The notes: generated by a model from the sequence alone, not told the origin. DNA of 32,767 nucleotides from Shackletoniella antarctica (GCA_003241845.1 QBMN01000031.1:1-32767); one strand, 5' to 3'; positions 1 through 7,985 are shown, counted from the first letter of the stretch. Program-made: numbers and translations.

Positions 1-106
1 GTGAAGGGGTAGATGGGGGGGCAAGGGCGATCGCTCTGTTTTGACGCTGCTGCTGCTTTTGCCCTCTTTATCCTAGCGAGCCAGGGAAAATGGAGCTAAT
101 TCATCG

Positions 107-182
107 CCCCTATCCCCTCACTCATTCACCCCTAACCCCATTAACCCATTTACCCCTAACTTATCTATTCCCTACTCTTCAC
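107..182. repeat. Heptamer-like C-rich tandem repeat (STRR-like)
   Basis: The stretch is built from imperfect 7-base units of the CCCCTAT / CCCCTCA / ACCCCTA / ACCCCAT / TTTACCC kind. It runs from about 107 into the last codons of the ribonuclease gene, whose stop is at 172-174. Heptanucleotide short tandem repeats (STRR) are a known class in filamentous cyanobacteria. The units are degenerate, so the exact boundaries are approximate. Confidence 0.5.
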
Positions 183-2559
183 CCTCATCCCGTCCGCCAT
201 CGCGCCCTTCAATCCGATCGCCGTTGTCGTCTTCGCTGTAGTTGTTGTCTTCGTCTTCGGGGGCCTGACTGCCGCCGCCAACGGCCACCAGGTCAATCTG
301 CTGGCGGTAGTAGTCAACGCTCTTGACCTGCACGTCAACCTTGTCGCCCAGGCGATACTGCTGGCGGTTTTTGCGGCCCACGAGCTTTTGCTGGCGGGCG
401 CGGTACTCGTACCAGTCGTCTTTGAGCGAGCTGACGTGGACGAGACCTTCCACCAGCAGCTCTTCGATTTCGACAAAGAAGCCGTAGGACTGCACGCCGG
501 TGATCAGGCCGTGGAAGACCTCGCCGGTGTGCGATCGCATAAATTCCGCCTTCTTCAGCCCTTCCAGGTCTGACTCGGCCTCTTGAGCTAGGCGCTCGCG
601 CTCGGTCAGGTGAATGGCGATGCGGGGCAGATCGTCCTCTAGCTCGTGCTGAATCTCGGGGGGCAGCACGTTCCAGTTGACCTGGCCGTGGCAGGAGCTG
701 TGGCGCAGGTTGGCCGGGTCTTTGGAGCGGGTCGAGCGGCGATCACGACCCGACTCAAACACCGCGTGCAAAATCCGGTGCACCAGCAGATCGGCGTAGC
801 GCCGCGAGGGCGAGGTGAAGTGGGTATAGCCGTCGGTCAGCGCCAGGCCAAAGTGCAGATCGGCGTTGATGCTGTAGAAGGCAGGCTGAATGGTCTCTAG
901 CAGCAGGTAGGTGAGAATTTTCTCTGCCTCAGAGGCAGCAAATTTCTCCACAAACCGCTGGTAGTCCTTGGACTTAGGGGCGGCTTCATCATCCAGCGCC
1001 AGCTGAATCTCCATGTTTTCGGCCAGCTTGACTAGCTCTTGCACATCGTTGGCCTCGGGGGCGCGGTGCAGGCGATAGATGGCGGGCACCCCCAGCGCCT
1101 TGAGCTGCTGGGCAACCAGCTGGTTGCCCAGCAGCATGCACTCGGTGACGATCTGGCGAGAGGGCAGGCTAGGGGCCGTTACCATCACCCCCAGCAGGCC
1201 CTCGTCGTCGTACTGAAATTTGGGCGATCGATAGTGGGCCAGCGTTTCGCCCGCGTCGGCGGGAAAATCGTACTCCGGCAGGTTGAGTTCAAAGGAGCCC
1301 CGGTGCAGGCGCTGCCGCTTGATCGCCTGGCTGAGGTAGAGCAGATTGTCTAGCAGATCGTAGACCGGCTCTAGGGCCTTGATCGTCTTGGGTTTGATGC
1401 CCAGGCTCTTGATCAAATCAGAGTTGTCGCGCTCCAGCACCGCCTGGGCTTCTTGGTAAGAAATCTGGTGGTCTACTGCAACCACCGTAGGCTGCACCTC
1501 GTACTCCAGCACTGCGCCGGTGTCATCGAGCGTCACCAGCACCGAAATTGCCAGGCGATCTTTGCCCACCACCAGCGACCCCAGCGGCCCCGACAGGGGC
1601 GGCGGCAGCATCGGAATCACCTCGTCGCCCAGGTACACCGAGGTGCCACGCTTGGCCGCCTCTTGGTCAATGGGCGAATGGGCCGCCACGTAATGAGAAA
1701 TATCGGAGATGTGAATGCCCAGCCGCCACTGGCCCGCGGCGGTGCGATCTAGGGTGAGGGCATCGTCGATCACCTGGGCGTTGGGGCCGTCGATGGCCAC
1801 CGTCAGCGCCTCGCGCAGGTCGAGCCGATCTGTGAGGTCGGCCTTGAGCACGCGGGTGGGCAGGTCTTGGGCGGCGGTCAGCACCGCCTCAGAAAACTTG
1901 CGGGGCAGGTCGTGCTTGCAGTAGACAATATCGATGTCGGCGGCGGCTTCGGCGTCGCTGCCCAGCACCAGGGCCACCCGACCCTGGGGCGGGTTCTGAC
2001 CCAGGGGGTAGCGCACAATTTCTACATGGGCCAGCTGATCGACCGCCTCGGCTAGGGGGGCACCGTTTTCGACCAGGGCTAGCTCAAACAGCAGCCGATC
2101 ATCGAGGGGCACAGCGCGGTATTCTTCGGCCTCCTGCTTGACTCGGGCCAGCACCGAGGCATTAGCCCGCTCGAGAATGAGCTGCACTTCGCCTTCGGGG
2201 CTGCGGCGGCGGCTGCCCTCTTTGGTGACTTTGACCAGCACGCGATCGCCGTTCCAGGCCGTATTCAGCTGGCTTTCGCGCACGTAGATGTCGTCGGCCC
2301 CCTCTTCGTCTTGAATGGCAAAGCAAAACCCTTTGCTAGAGCAGCGCAGCTTGCCCTCCACCACGTCTTCGGCCAGGTCGCGACGGTACTTGCCCCGCTC
2401 TTTGATCAACACCCCCAAGCGCTCTAGGGCATCGACGGCAATCTGCAAATCGCGCTGGCTGTCATCGTCGCTGCAGTGCAGCTTTTTCTCTAGAGATTTG
2501 AGGTTGTGGGTTTTTTCTTTAGCGAAGCTTGCCAGTAGGGCCGCGATCGAGAGTTCCAT
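172..2559 (-). CDS. RNB-family 3'-5' exoribonuclease (RNase II/R-like)
   Basis: The protein has 795 residues with an RNase R-like layout: an N-terminal winged-helix-like region (about 1-60), cold-shock OB domains, the central RNB domain (about 240-560) and a C-terminal S1 domain beginning near GEVFHGLITGV. It should degrade single-stranded RNA from the 3' end in the cytoplasm. The RNA-clamping motif FTSPSRRYADLLVHR is present. In the metal-binding motif D257-x5-V263-x-D265-D266, the second of the four usual aspartates is Val. An open frame continues upstream to 2736, but the ATG at 2559 begins directly at the winged helix and the extra 59 residues look non-coding, so I chose 2559. Cyanobacteria carry RNase II/R-like and Zam-type members of this family; I do not assign a symbol. 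The family is certain and the catalytic state is open. Confidence 0.93.
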   Translation of the reverse strand: MELSIAALLASFAKEKTHNLKSLEKKLHCSDDDSQRDLQIAVDALERLGVLIKERGKYRRDLAEDVVEGKLRCSSKGFCFAIQDEEGADDIYVRESQLNTAWNGDRVLVKVTKEGSRRRSPEGEVQLILERANASVLARVKQEAEEYRAVPLDDRLLFELALVENGAPLAEAVDQLAHVEIVRYPLGQNPPQGRVALVLGSDAEAAADIDIVYCKHDLPRKFSEAVLTAAQDLPTRVLKADLTDRLDLREALTVAIDGPNAQVIDDALTLDRTAAGQWRLGIHISDISHYVAAHSPIDQEAAKRGTSVYLGDEVIPMLPPPLSGPLGSLVVGKDRLAISVLVTLDDTGAVLEYEVQPTVVAVDHQISYQEAQAVLERDNSDLIKSLGIKPKTIKALEPVYDLLDNLLYLSQAIKRQRLHRGSFELNLPEYDFPADAGETLAHYRSPKFQYDDEGLLGVMVTAPSLPSRQIVTECMLLGNQLVAQQLKALGVPAIYRLHRAPEANDVQELVKLAENMEIQLALDDEAAPKSKDYQRFVEKFAASEAEKILTYLLLETIQPAFYSINADLHFGLALTDGYTHFTSPSRRYADLLVHRILHAVFESGRDRRSTRSKDPANLRHSSCHGQVNWNVLPPEIQHELEDDLPRIAIHLTERERLAQEAESDLEGLKKAEFMRSHTGEVFHGLITGVQSYGFFVEIEELLVEGLVHVSSLKDDWYEYRARQQKLVGRKNRQQYRLGDKVDVQVKSVDYYRQQIDLVAVGGGSQAPEDEDNNYSEDDNGDRIEGRDGGRDEGEE

Positions 2560-2981
2560 GTAGCGAATGGTTCCTAAAACTATGCATGAATGGGGCGCCC
2601 TGGAGTTAGGCTGTTTGCCTGCGAGGGTCAGGGTCGGACAGCTGTAGTGCTCTGCCTGTGGCAACGAGGCAAAACCACAGCCGATTCTGAGGTTGATGGT
2701 GTAGCTAAACATCGACCCCGCACTGTGATTTCCCATGGAGATTTTCCAAGGAGAATCGCAGACACCAGGTGCCTGGATTTTCGCCTCCAGCTAATAGCCG
2801 GGAAAAACAGCCAGCGCCCAAGTCTAACTGCTACAGCCGCAGATGAACTTGGCTCAGGGCGACAACCGCAACCCCAGACAGACCCATAACCAGAACCGTC
2901 TCCACCACAGGAGGCGCTGCCACCTAACAGTTTCTCAGGAAACGGGACGCTGTCAAACCTTTTTGTCAATGATAGACAACG
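2560..2981. other. Intergenic leader upstream of the ribonuclease gene
   Basis: This gap lies upstream of the RNB gene and downstream of phoU, both on the - strand. Open frames crossing it lack family resemblance. I see short hairpins such as CTGTGG/CCACAG near 2656-2681 but no recognisable riboswitch or RNA gene. It probably holds the promoter and 5' leader of the ribonuclease gene. Confidence 0.4.
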
Positions 2982-3021
2982 TTTTGTAAAGGGGACGGGT
3001 TAACCCGTCCCCTTTACAAAA
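2982..3021. terminator. Perfect 40-bp palindrome after phoU
   Basis: The 20-base arms (2982-3001 and 3002-3021) are exactly complementary with no spacer. The element begins 3 bases beyond the phoU stop codon. The GC-rich core (GGGGACGGG, TTAA, CCCGTCCCC) would form a stable hairpin in the phoU transcript. The trailing T run is only three bases, so termination is an inference; it could also be a cruciform or a protein-binding site. Confidence 0.6.
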
Positions 3022-3024
3022 TTC

Positions 3025-3690
3025 TCAGGTGCGATCGCCGGTAACAATGTAGGCCACTCGCTTGCCAATGTTGGTGGCGTGGTCAGCAATCCGCTCCAGG
3101 TAGCGAATCGACAGCACCAGCAGCACCGTCGGCTCGACCGAGCCAACTAGGTTGGTCTGGTTGGCCAGCAGCGCGTAGATCTCTGCATAGTCGGTGTCGA
3201 TCGCATCGTCTTTTTGCTTAATCTCTAGGCCGCTCTTGGCGTCTAGGTTAGACACCGCCAGCAGGCTCATGGCCACCATTGATCGGCAGCGGTCGAGCAT
3301 GGTCTGCACCCGCCCCATCAGGGGGTGTATCGGGTAGGGAAACAGCTTGATCGCCACCTCGCCCAGGTCTTCGGCATAGTCGCCGATGCGCTCTAGGTCG
3401 CGCACCATCTGCATAAAGGCTCCAATTCGCCGCAGGTCTTTGACTCCCAGCGATTGCAGGGTAAACAAATGCATGCAGTCAAGCTCGATCTGGCGGTAGA
3501 ACTGGTCAACCTGCTTGTCGTGGGCCTTGAGTTTTTGGGCCGCGTTGAGGTTGCGATCGCACAGCGCATCTCGGGCCAGCACGCAGGAATTTTCCACCAG
3601 TGCCCCCATGCGCAGCAGGTCGCGCTGCACCCGCAAAATCTGCCGTTCAACGTCGCCGCGCACCGGTTGAGTCGTATCCACATCGGTCAT
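3025..3690 (-). CDS. phoU: PhoU phosphate signalling regulator
   Basis: The 221-residue all-helical protein has two PhoU repeats, each with the metal-binding E(R)xxD-type signature: DLERIGDYAEDLGE in the first half and YLERIADHATNIGKRV in the second. Length and pattern fit PhoU, which links the Pst phosphate transporter to the SphS/PhoR sensor kinase and represses the Pho response when phosphate is plentiful. There are no pst or sph genes nearby, so here it stands alone. A GTG directly precedes the ATG at 3690 and is an equally possible start (222 residues). psaM is divergent from it across 275 bp. Confidence 0.95.
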   Translation of the reverse strand: MTDVDTTQPVRGDVERQILRVQRDLLRMGALVENSCVLARDALCDRNLNAAQKLKAHDKQVDQFYRQIELDCMHLFTLQSLGVKDLRRIGAFMQMVRDLERIGDYAEDLGEVAIKLFPYPIHPLMGRVQTMLDRCRSMVAMSLLAVSNLDAKSGLEIKQKDDAIDTDYAEIYALLANQTNLVGSVEPTVLLVLSIRYLERIADHATNIGKRVAYIVTGDRT

Positions 3691-3965
3691 CACTGAGGCT
3701 CACCAAAATTAAGGGGGCAGCCGCTGGGGGTCTTTAGCCTAGCAGCCCAAGACAGTTAACTCCGCATCAGGAACCCGGCACCGCCCAGCCAGATTCCCGT
3801 TAAGCTCTGTAACAGTTGGGGCCAGTGCCCTCGCGAAGGCCCCCATCTTAGTTAACAATCGGTCTAGATAACGTAATCTGGCATTAGGCATTCTGAAATC
3901 AATCAGACGCTTTAACCAGACACTTTAGTTCAGCAATATTCACCCAGACTTCGAGGAGTATTTTG

Positions 3966-4061
3966 ATGCCCCTTTCAGATACCCAGATTTTTATCGCCCT
4001 AGCCCTAGCTCTATTGCCAGGTATTTTGGCAGTTCGCCTATCCACTGAGCTTTATAAATAG
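3966..4061 (+). CDS. psaM: Photosystem I reaction centre subunit XII (PsaM)
   Basis: This 31-codon gene encodes MPLSDTQIF at its start and RLSTELYK at its end. The length, single hydrophobic helix and the LSDTQI and RLSTELYK motifs match PsaM, a one-helix subunit of the photosystem I core in the thylakoid membrane that contributes to trimer contacts. A strong Shine-Dalgarno GAGGAG lies at 3953-3958, seven bases before the ATG. The gene is monocistronic: phoU is divergent upstream and a large hairpin (4103-4149) follows. It is short enough to be missed by automatic gene finding. Confidence 0.95.
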   Translation: MPLSDTQIFIALALALLPGILAVRLSTELYK

Positions 4062-4102
4062 GTTAAGCTGCGGCGCGTCTTAACGCCTCTCTCCTGAGGC
4101 CA

Positions 4103-4149
4103 CCATAACAAAAGGGTTGAGGAACAGTTCCTCAACCCTTTTGTTATGG
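4103..4149. terminator. Bidirectional hairpin terminator between psaM and pyk
   Basis: The 23-base arms (4103-4125 and 4127-4149) are perfectly complementary around a single central base. The GC-rich core is followed by TTTTGTTAT on both strands because the element is palindromic. It lies 41 bases after psaM and 16 bases beyond the pyk stop, as expected for a shared intrinsic terminator of convergent genes. Confidence 0.85.
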
Positions 4150-4165
4150 AAATTTGACTTTAGGT

Positions 4166-5953
4166 CTACAGGCTCATGGCCGGCTCGTTTTTCACGGGGC
4201 CTAAAGCCCCGGAGTAGACCAGCCCTCGCCGCGTGTCTAAGGTGAGAATGCTGCCGTCGCGAATGATCTCGGTGGCATTTTTTACCCCCACAATCACCGG
4301 CACCCCAAGCCGCAGCCCGATCACCGCCGCGTGGCTGGTAAGGCTGTCGTCTTCAGTGACGATGCCCCCCGCCCGCCGAATCACCTCCACAAAGTCAGCG
4401 CTGGTGTGGGGTACCACCAAAATTTCGCCATCGTTAAAGTCGTTGACCTCTAGGCTGTTGCTGGCCACCCGAGCGCGGCCGCTCACCGAGGCTTCGCCAA
4501 CCCCCGTGCCCCGCCCCAGCACCGCCGTCACCACATCCACCTTAATCAAGTCAGTAGAGCCTGAGACCCCTTGCAGAGTGCCCGCCGTCAGCACCACCAG
4601 GTCGCCGTCGTTGAGCAGACCTTTTTCTTGGGCCACGCTCATCGCCGCCTGAAAGGTCTGGGTGCTAGAGGGTAGGTCGAGCACCAGCAGCGGCCTCACC
4701 CCCCACACCAGCTGGAGCTGGCGGGCCACATGGACGTGGGGGGTCACCGCCAAAATCGGTGCCTGGGGCCGATACTTCGACACGTTGCGAGCGGTGGCTC
4801 CAGATTTGGTCAGGGTCATAATGGCGGCGGCGTCGAGCTGCGTCGCAATCCGTCCCACCGCCTGGCTAATGGCGTTGGGAATCGAGCGCGCCCCCACTTC
4901 CTTGCGATCGCCCAGGGCTAACCCCTCCTGCTCAGTGCACTCGGCCACCCGGGCCATGGTCGCCACCGCCTCCACCGGAAACTTGCCCACAGCGGTCTCG
5001 TTAGAGAGCATCACCGCGTCGGTGCCGTCGAGAATGGCGTTGGCAATGTCAGACACCTCGGCCCGCGTGGGGCGAGGGTTAGACACCATGCTGTCGAGCA
5101 TTTGGGTGGCCGTAATCACCGGAATGCCCAGGGAATTGGCGGTGGCAATCAGCCGCTTTTGCAGAATTGGCACCACCTCGGCGGGTAGCTCGACCCCCAG
5201 GTCGCCTCGGGCCACCATCACGCCGTCAGACAGCGAGAGAATCGCCTCCATCTGCTCGATCGCCTCGTGCTTCTCAATTTTGACGATCACCGGCACATGC
5301 TTCCCCGCCGCAGCGATGATTTCTTTGATCTCCAGCACGTCCTGGGGGTTGCGCACAAAGCTCAGGGCCACCCAGTCAACCCCCTGATTGAGGCCAAAGA
5401 CTAAATCTTCGCGGTCTTTGTCGGTGAGCGCCTTGACCGAGAGATACACCCCCGGAAAGTTAACCCCCTTGTTGTTTGACAGGGTGCCGCCCACCACCAC
5501 CCGGCAGTGCAACTCCTGGGTCTCGAGATCCACCGACTCCACCTGCATTTCGACCTTGCCGTCGTCGAGCAAAATCGTGGCTCCGGTGGGCACCTCCGGG
5601 GCCAGTTTGTCGTAGGTGACGCAGGCCCGCTCATGATTGCCCACAATAATCTCGCTGGTGAGCACAAAGGGGTCGCCCTTTTCGAGCACAATCGAACCCT
5701 GCTCAAACTTGCCCAGGCGAATTTTTGGCCCCTGCAAATCTTGCAAAATGCCTACCGGCTGGTTGAGCTCAAAGGAAATTTGGCGAATCAGCCGAATGCT
5801 GCGCTGGTGGTCGTCGTGACTGCCATGGGAAAAGTTTAGGCGCAGGGTGGTGGCTCCGGCCTCGATCAGCGATCGCAGCACGTCAGGGTCTTGGGTGGCA
5901 GGGCCAATGGTAGCCACGATCTTGGCGCGGCGCGTGGGGTTGCGCAGGGGCAT
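4166..5953 (-). CDS. pyk: Pyruvate kinase with C-terminal PEP-utiliser domain
   Basis: Pyruvate kinase converts PEP and ADP to pyruvate and ATP in glycolysis. The 595 residues comprise an N-terminal segment, the A/B barrel with KIVATIGPAT (11-20), the B domain (about 75-170), catalytic Lys225 in VKIEK and MVARGDLGVE (246-255), MLSNETAVGKFP (315-326), and the allosteric C domain with SGATARNVSKYRP (384-396). About 100 extra residues (487-582) form a PEP-utiliser mobile domain with the swivelling-His motif TSHAA (539-543). That extension is known in some bacterial and cyanobacterial pyruvate kinases and explains the length beyond the usual 470. The start ATG at 5953 gives MPLRNPTRRAKIVATIGPA, which fits the family. 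Confidence 0.97.
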   Translation of the reverse strand: MPLRNPTRRAKIVATIGPATQDPDVLRSLIEAGATTLRLNFSHGSHDDHQRSIRLIRQISFELNQPVGILQDLQGPKIRLGKFEQGSIVLEKGDPFVLTSEIIVGNHERACVTYDKLAPEVPTGATILLDDGKVEMQVESVDLETQELHCRVVVGGTLSNNKGVNFPGVYLSVKALTDKDREDLVFGLNQGVDWVALSFVRNPQDVLEIKEIIAAAGKHVPVIVKIEKHEAIEQMEAILSLSDGVMVARGDLGVELPAEVVPILQKRLIATANSLGIPVITATQMLDSMVSNPRPTRAEVSDIANAILDGTDAVMLSNETAVGKFPVEAVATMARVAECTEQEGLALGDRKEVGARSIPNAISQAVGRIATQLDAAAIMTLTKSGATARNVSKYRPQAPILAVTPHVHVARQLQLVWGVRPLLVLDLPSSTQTFQAAMSVAQEKGLLNDGDLVVLTAGTLQGVSGSTDLIKVDVVTAVLGRGTGVGEASVSGRARVASNSLEVNDFNDGEILVVPHTSADFVEVIRRAGGIVTEDDSLTSHAAVIGLRLGVPVIVGVKNATEIIRDGSILTLDTRRGLVYSGALGPVKNEPAMSL

Positions 5954-6283
5954 AGACGACCTCTACTGGGAGTAAAACTTGGGAATGAAACACTACCGGC
6001 ATAGAGCCTCGGGCGAGGCCGTAAACCGGCAGCAATAAAGCACAGGGATAGTAGCACGAATGCCAATGGGCTTTACGCTCCGCCCCAAAACCAGCAAAAA
6101 TTTCAGCGTTTTCAAGGACGGCGTCCATCAGGATTGGCAGAACTGGGGTTTAGATCACCCATCGCTTTAGGGCGATACCTGAAGCGCCCAAGCACCCTAA
6201 ATCCTGAGGCTGTGTCACAAAACTTTATTCTTGATACGTCGTAGCTTATACTACCGAAGACCCTGGTGTAGGAGCGAGGCATC
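5954..6283. other. Divergent intergenic region pyk/crtR
   Basis: This 330-bp stretch lies between two divergent genes and should hold both promoters. A GCCTCG-GG-CGAGGC hairpin at 6006-6019 would be in the pyk 5' leader. A -10-like TATACT lies at 6247-6252 on the crtR side. I see no gene in it. Confidence 0.4.
6247..6252 (+). promoter_or_regulatory. Possible crtR -10 element
   Basis: TATACT lies 31 bases before the crtR ATG. A convincing -35 at 17 bp spacing is not visible, so the assignment rests on the hexamer and its position only. Confidence 0.3.
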
Positions 6284-7171
6284 ATGTCGGTGGCAACTGA
6301 AGCCCTGACTATACGTAAAACGGTTCCCCCTGAGTTGCTTAAAACTGAGGGTGGCTTAAGTCCGAATTCTCTAATGTTCATAGCCTCCGTGGGCTTGATC
6401 GGTTTATCTACGGTGGGCTATTTTTGCTGGCACTGGGCGGGCTGGTGCGTGTTTTTGATGAATGTCCTCTCCCTCCATCTGGCGGGGACGGTGATTCACG
6501 ACGCTAGCCACAACTCGGCCCACCGCAATCGGGTGGTCAACGCTCTGCTGGGCCACGGCAGCGCCCTAATTTTGGGGTTTTCATTTCCGGTGTTTACGCG
6601 CGTGCACCTACAGCACCACGCCCACGTCAACGATCCCGAAAACGACCCCGACCACTTTGTCTCGACCGGCGGCCCTCTATGGCTGATTGCCGCCCGTTTT
6701 TTCTATCACGAGATCTATTTCTTTAAGCGTCGCCTGTGGCGCAACCACGAGCTGCTGGAGTGGTTCTTAGGCCGTCTGGCGGTGGCTCTACTGGTGTTTG
6801 CAGCCTGGCAATTCGACTTTTTGGGCTACATCTTTAACTACTGGTTTTCGCCTGCGCTGGTGGTGGGCATTGCCCTGGGCCTATTTTTTGACTATCTGCC
6901 CCACCGCCCCTTTGAGGACCGCGATCGCTGGAAGAATGCGCGGGTCTACCCCAGCCCGATCCTCAACCTGCTGATCATGGGCCAGAACTATCACCTGGTG
7001 CACCACCTGTGGCCCTCGGTGCCCTGGTACAAGTATCAGCCCACCTACGAGGTGATGCGCCCCCTGCTCGACGAGAAGGGGTCACCTCAGTCCCTCGGGC
7101 TGTTGAAAATGAAAGACTTCTTTGGCTTCCTCTACGACCTCTTCCTCGGTATTCGGCTGAAGGGCCACTAG
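6284..7171 (+). CDS. crtR: Beta-carotene hydroxylase CrtR
   Basis: The 295-residue integral membrane di-iron hydroxylase belongs to the fatty-acid-desaturase fold. The three histidine clusters are visible: HDASHNSAH (72-80), HLQHHAH (108-114) and HLVHH (237-241), with YLPHRPF (204-210) in front of the last. These features and the sequence around them match cyanobacterial CrtR, which adds hydroxyls to beta-carotene or deoxymyxol rings to make zeaxanthin and myxoxanthophyll. Several hydrophobic helices lie at about 31-70, 85-105 and 165-205. GGAG at 6271-6274 supports the ATG at 6284. The gene is single, with aroH convergent downstream. Confidence 0.95.
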   Translation: MSVATEALTIRKTVPPELLKTEGGLSPNSLMFIASVGLIGLSTVGYFCWHWAGWCVFLMNVLSLHLAGTVIHDASHNSAHRNRVVNALLGHGSALILGFSFPVFTRVHLQHHAHVNDPENDPDHFVSTGGPLWLIAARFFYHEIYFFKRRLWRNHELLEWFLGRLAVALLVFAAWQFDFLGYIFNYWFSPALVVGIALGLFFDYLPHRPFEDRDRWKNARVYPSPILNLLIMGQNYHLVHHLWPSVPWYKYQPTYEVMRPLLDEKGSPQSLGLLKMKDFFGFLYDLFLGIRLKGH

Positions 7172-7180
7172 AAAACCTGG

Positions 7181-7211
7181 GTGAGTAGGTAAGCAATGCC
7201 TATTTACTCAC
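7181..7211. terminator. Weak hairpin between crtR and aroH
   Basis: GTGAGTA (7181-7187) pairs with TACTCAC (7205-7211) around a 17-base loop in the gap between two convergent genes. There is no U tract, so this is only a candidate transcription end. Confidence 0.3.
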
Positions 7212-7223
7212 CAATCAACCAGC

Positions 7224-7601
7224 TCACCCCATCATCACTAAGTCAGGTCTCAGGTCACGGGCATCGCGCAGGTAAACATGCCGAATCTTAGGGTGAACGG
7301 CGGGAAGCTGCACATGCATCAGCACCCGAATGCAGCAGGGTAGACTGCCTTCCACATGCATATGCTGCACGTCGAGCAGGGGGATATTGTCCCATCGGGG
7401 GCGCTGGCGGGCGATCGCCGCCGGAAACGCCGCATCTAGGTCACGGGTGACCGAAAAAGTAGCGCTAATAATGCAGCTGGGGTCGAGCTGATTGCCCCGC
7501 TCTAGGGCATCCACCAGTTCTGTCACCGCCTCACCAATGGCCGCCTCGGTATTTTCTGGTACCGTCACTGCTCCCCGAATTGCCCACATTCGCCAGTCCA
7601 C
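7224..7601 (-). CDS. aroH: Chorismate mutase, AroH type
   Basis: The 125-residue protein belongs to the trimeric AroH (pseudo-alpha/beta barrel) family that converts chorismate to prephenate for Phe/Tyr synthesis. Aligned by eye with the Bacillus subtilis enzyme, Arg9 (R7), Arg65 (R63), Arg92 (R90 in CIRV) and Tyr110 (Y108 in RHVYL) are kept, as is the tail LRPDL. The position of catalytic Glu78 is His80 and that of Cys75 is Asp77. A longer frame reaches 7769, but a GTG at 7601 is preceded by GGAGG with 7-base spacing and gives the family's normal length; an ATG at 7589 is the alternative. The family call is firm; activity needs testing given the substitution. Confidence 0.9.
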   Translation of the reverse strand: MDWRMWAIRGAVTVPENTEAAIGEAVTELVDALERGNQLDPSCIISATFSVTRDLDAAFPAAIARQRPRWDNIPLLDVQHMHVEGSLPCCIRVLMHVQLPAVHPKIRHVYLRDARDLRPDLVMMG

Positions 7602-7917
7602 GCCGCAACCTCCAAACGTTCTAATGCTCTGCTCCCGAAGTACTGCTGTAGGCAGGATTGCCGTCAGCATGGGGGCAAAGAGTAAACTGAATTTTACAGT
7701 TTTAATCCTACCAGGACAGATCGCTAACCTGGTTTTCAGCGGCCTTAGAGTATCCCAACTAAAAAACATCCTTTCTAAGAACTCTTAAGGACGAATGGCA
7801 CTGACATAAGCTGAAATTAACCCTCGCAGATCGCCAGAAGCCTTGATCTGCCGTAGGGTGGGCACTGCCCACCAGCCTTAATTCAGTGACATTCCTCTTA
7901 AGGACAATTCTGACAAC

Positions 7918-7985
7918 GAAAATACCCGAGGATTCTGCTGCCCCCTGAGGGCGTAGGCTCTGCGCCCCTACCAGTGGGTATTTTC
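7918..7985. repeat. 68-bp element with 10-bp terminal inverted repeats
   Basis: GAAAATACCC (7918-7927) and GGGTATTTTC (7976-7985) are exact inverted copies. Inside, GGGCG and CGCCC can form a second, nested stem. The shape resembles a small hairpin repeat or MITE-like remnant, but no second copy is present in this window. Confidence 0.45.

Noticed and set aside
2611-2680. SRP RNA-like GTCAGG-containing hairpin
   Set aside because: The conserved GGAA tetraloop and the paired AGCAGCC segment are absent, so it is not a 4.5S RNA.
2560-2736. N-terminal extension of the ribonuclease frame
   Set aside because: The 59 extra residues show no family similarity, and ATG 2559 starts at the winged-helix domain.
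2740-2980. Possible cobalamin riboswitch
   Set aside because: Isolated motifs look similar, but the required order of conserved blocks is missing on both strands.
3911-3918. Possible Pho box upstream of psaM
   Set aside because: One 8-mer fits the SphR half-site, but the required second and third repeats at the right spacing are missing.
4662-5387. Long open frame on the + strand inside pyk
   Set aside because: Antisense shadow of a strongly conserved gene in high-GC DNA; no family resemblance.
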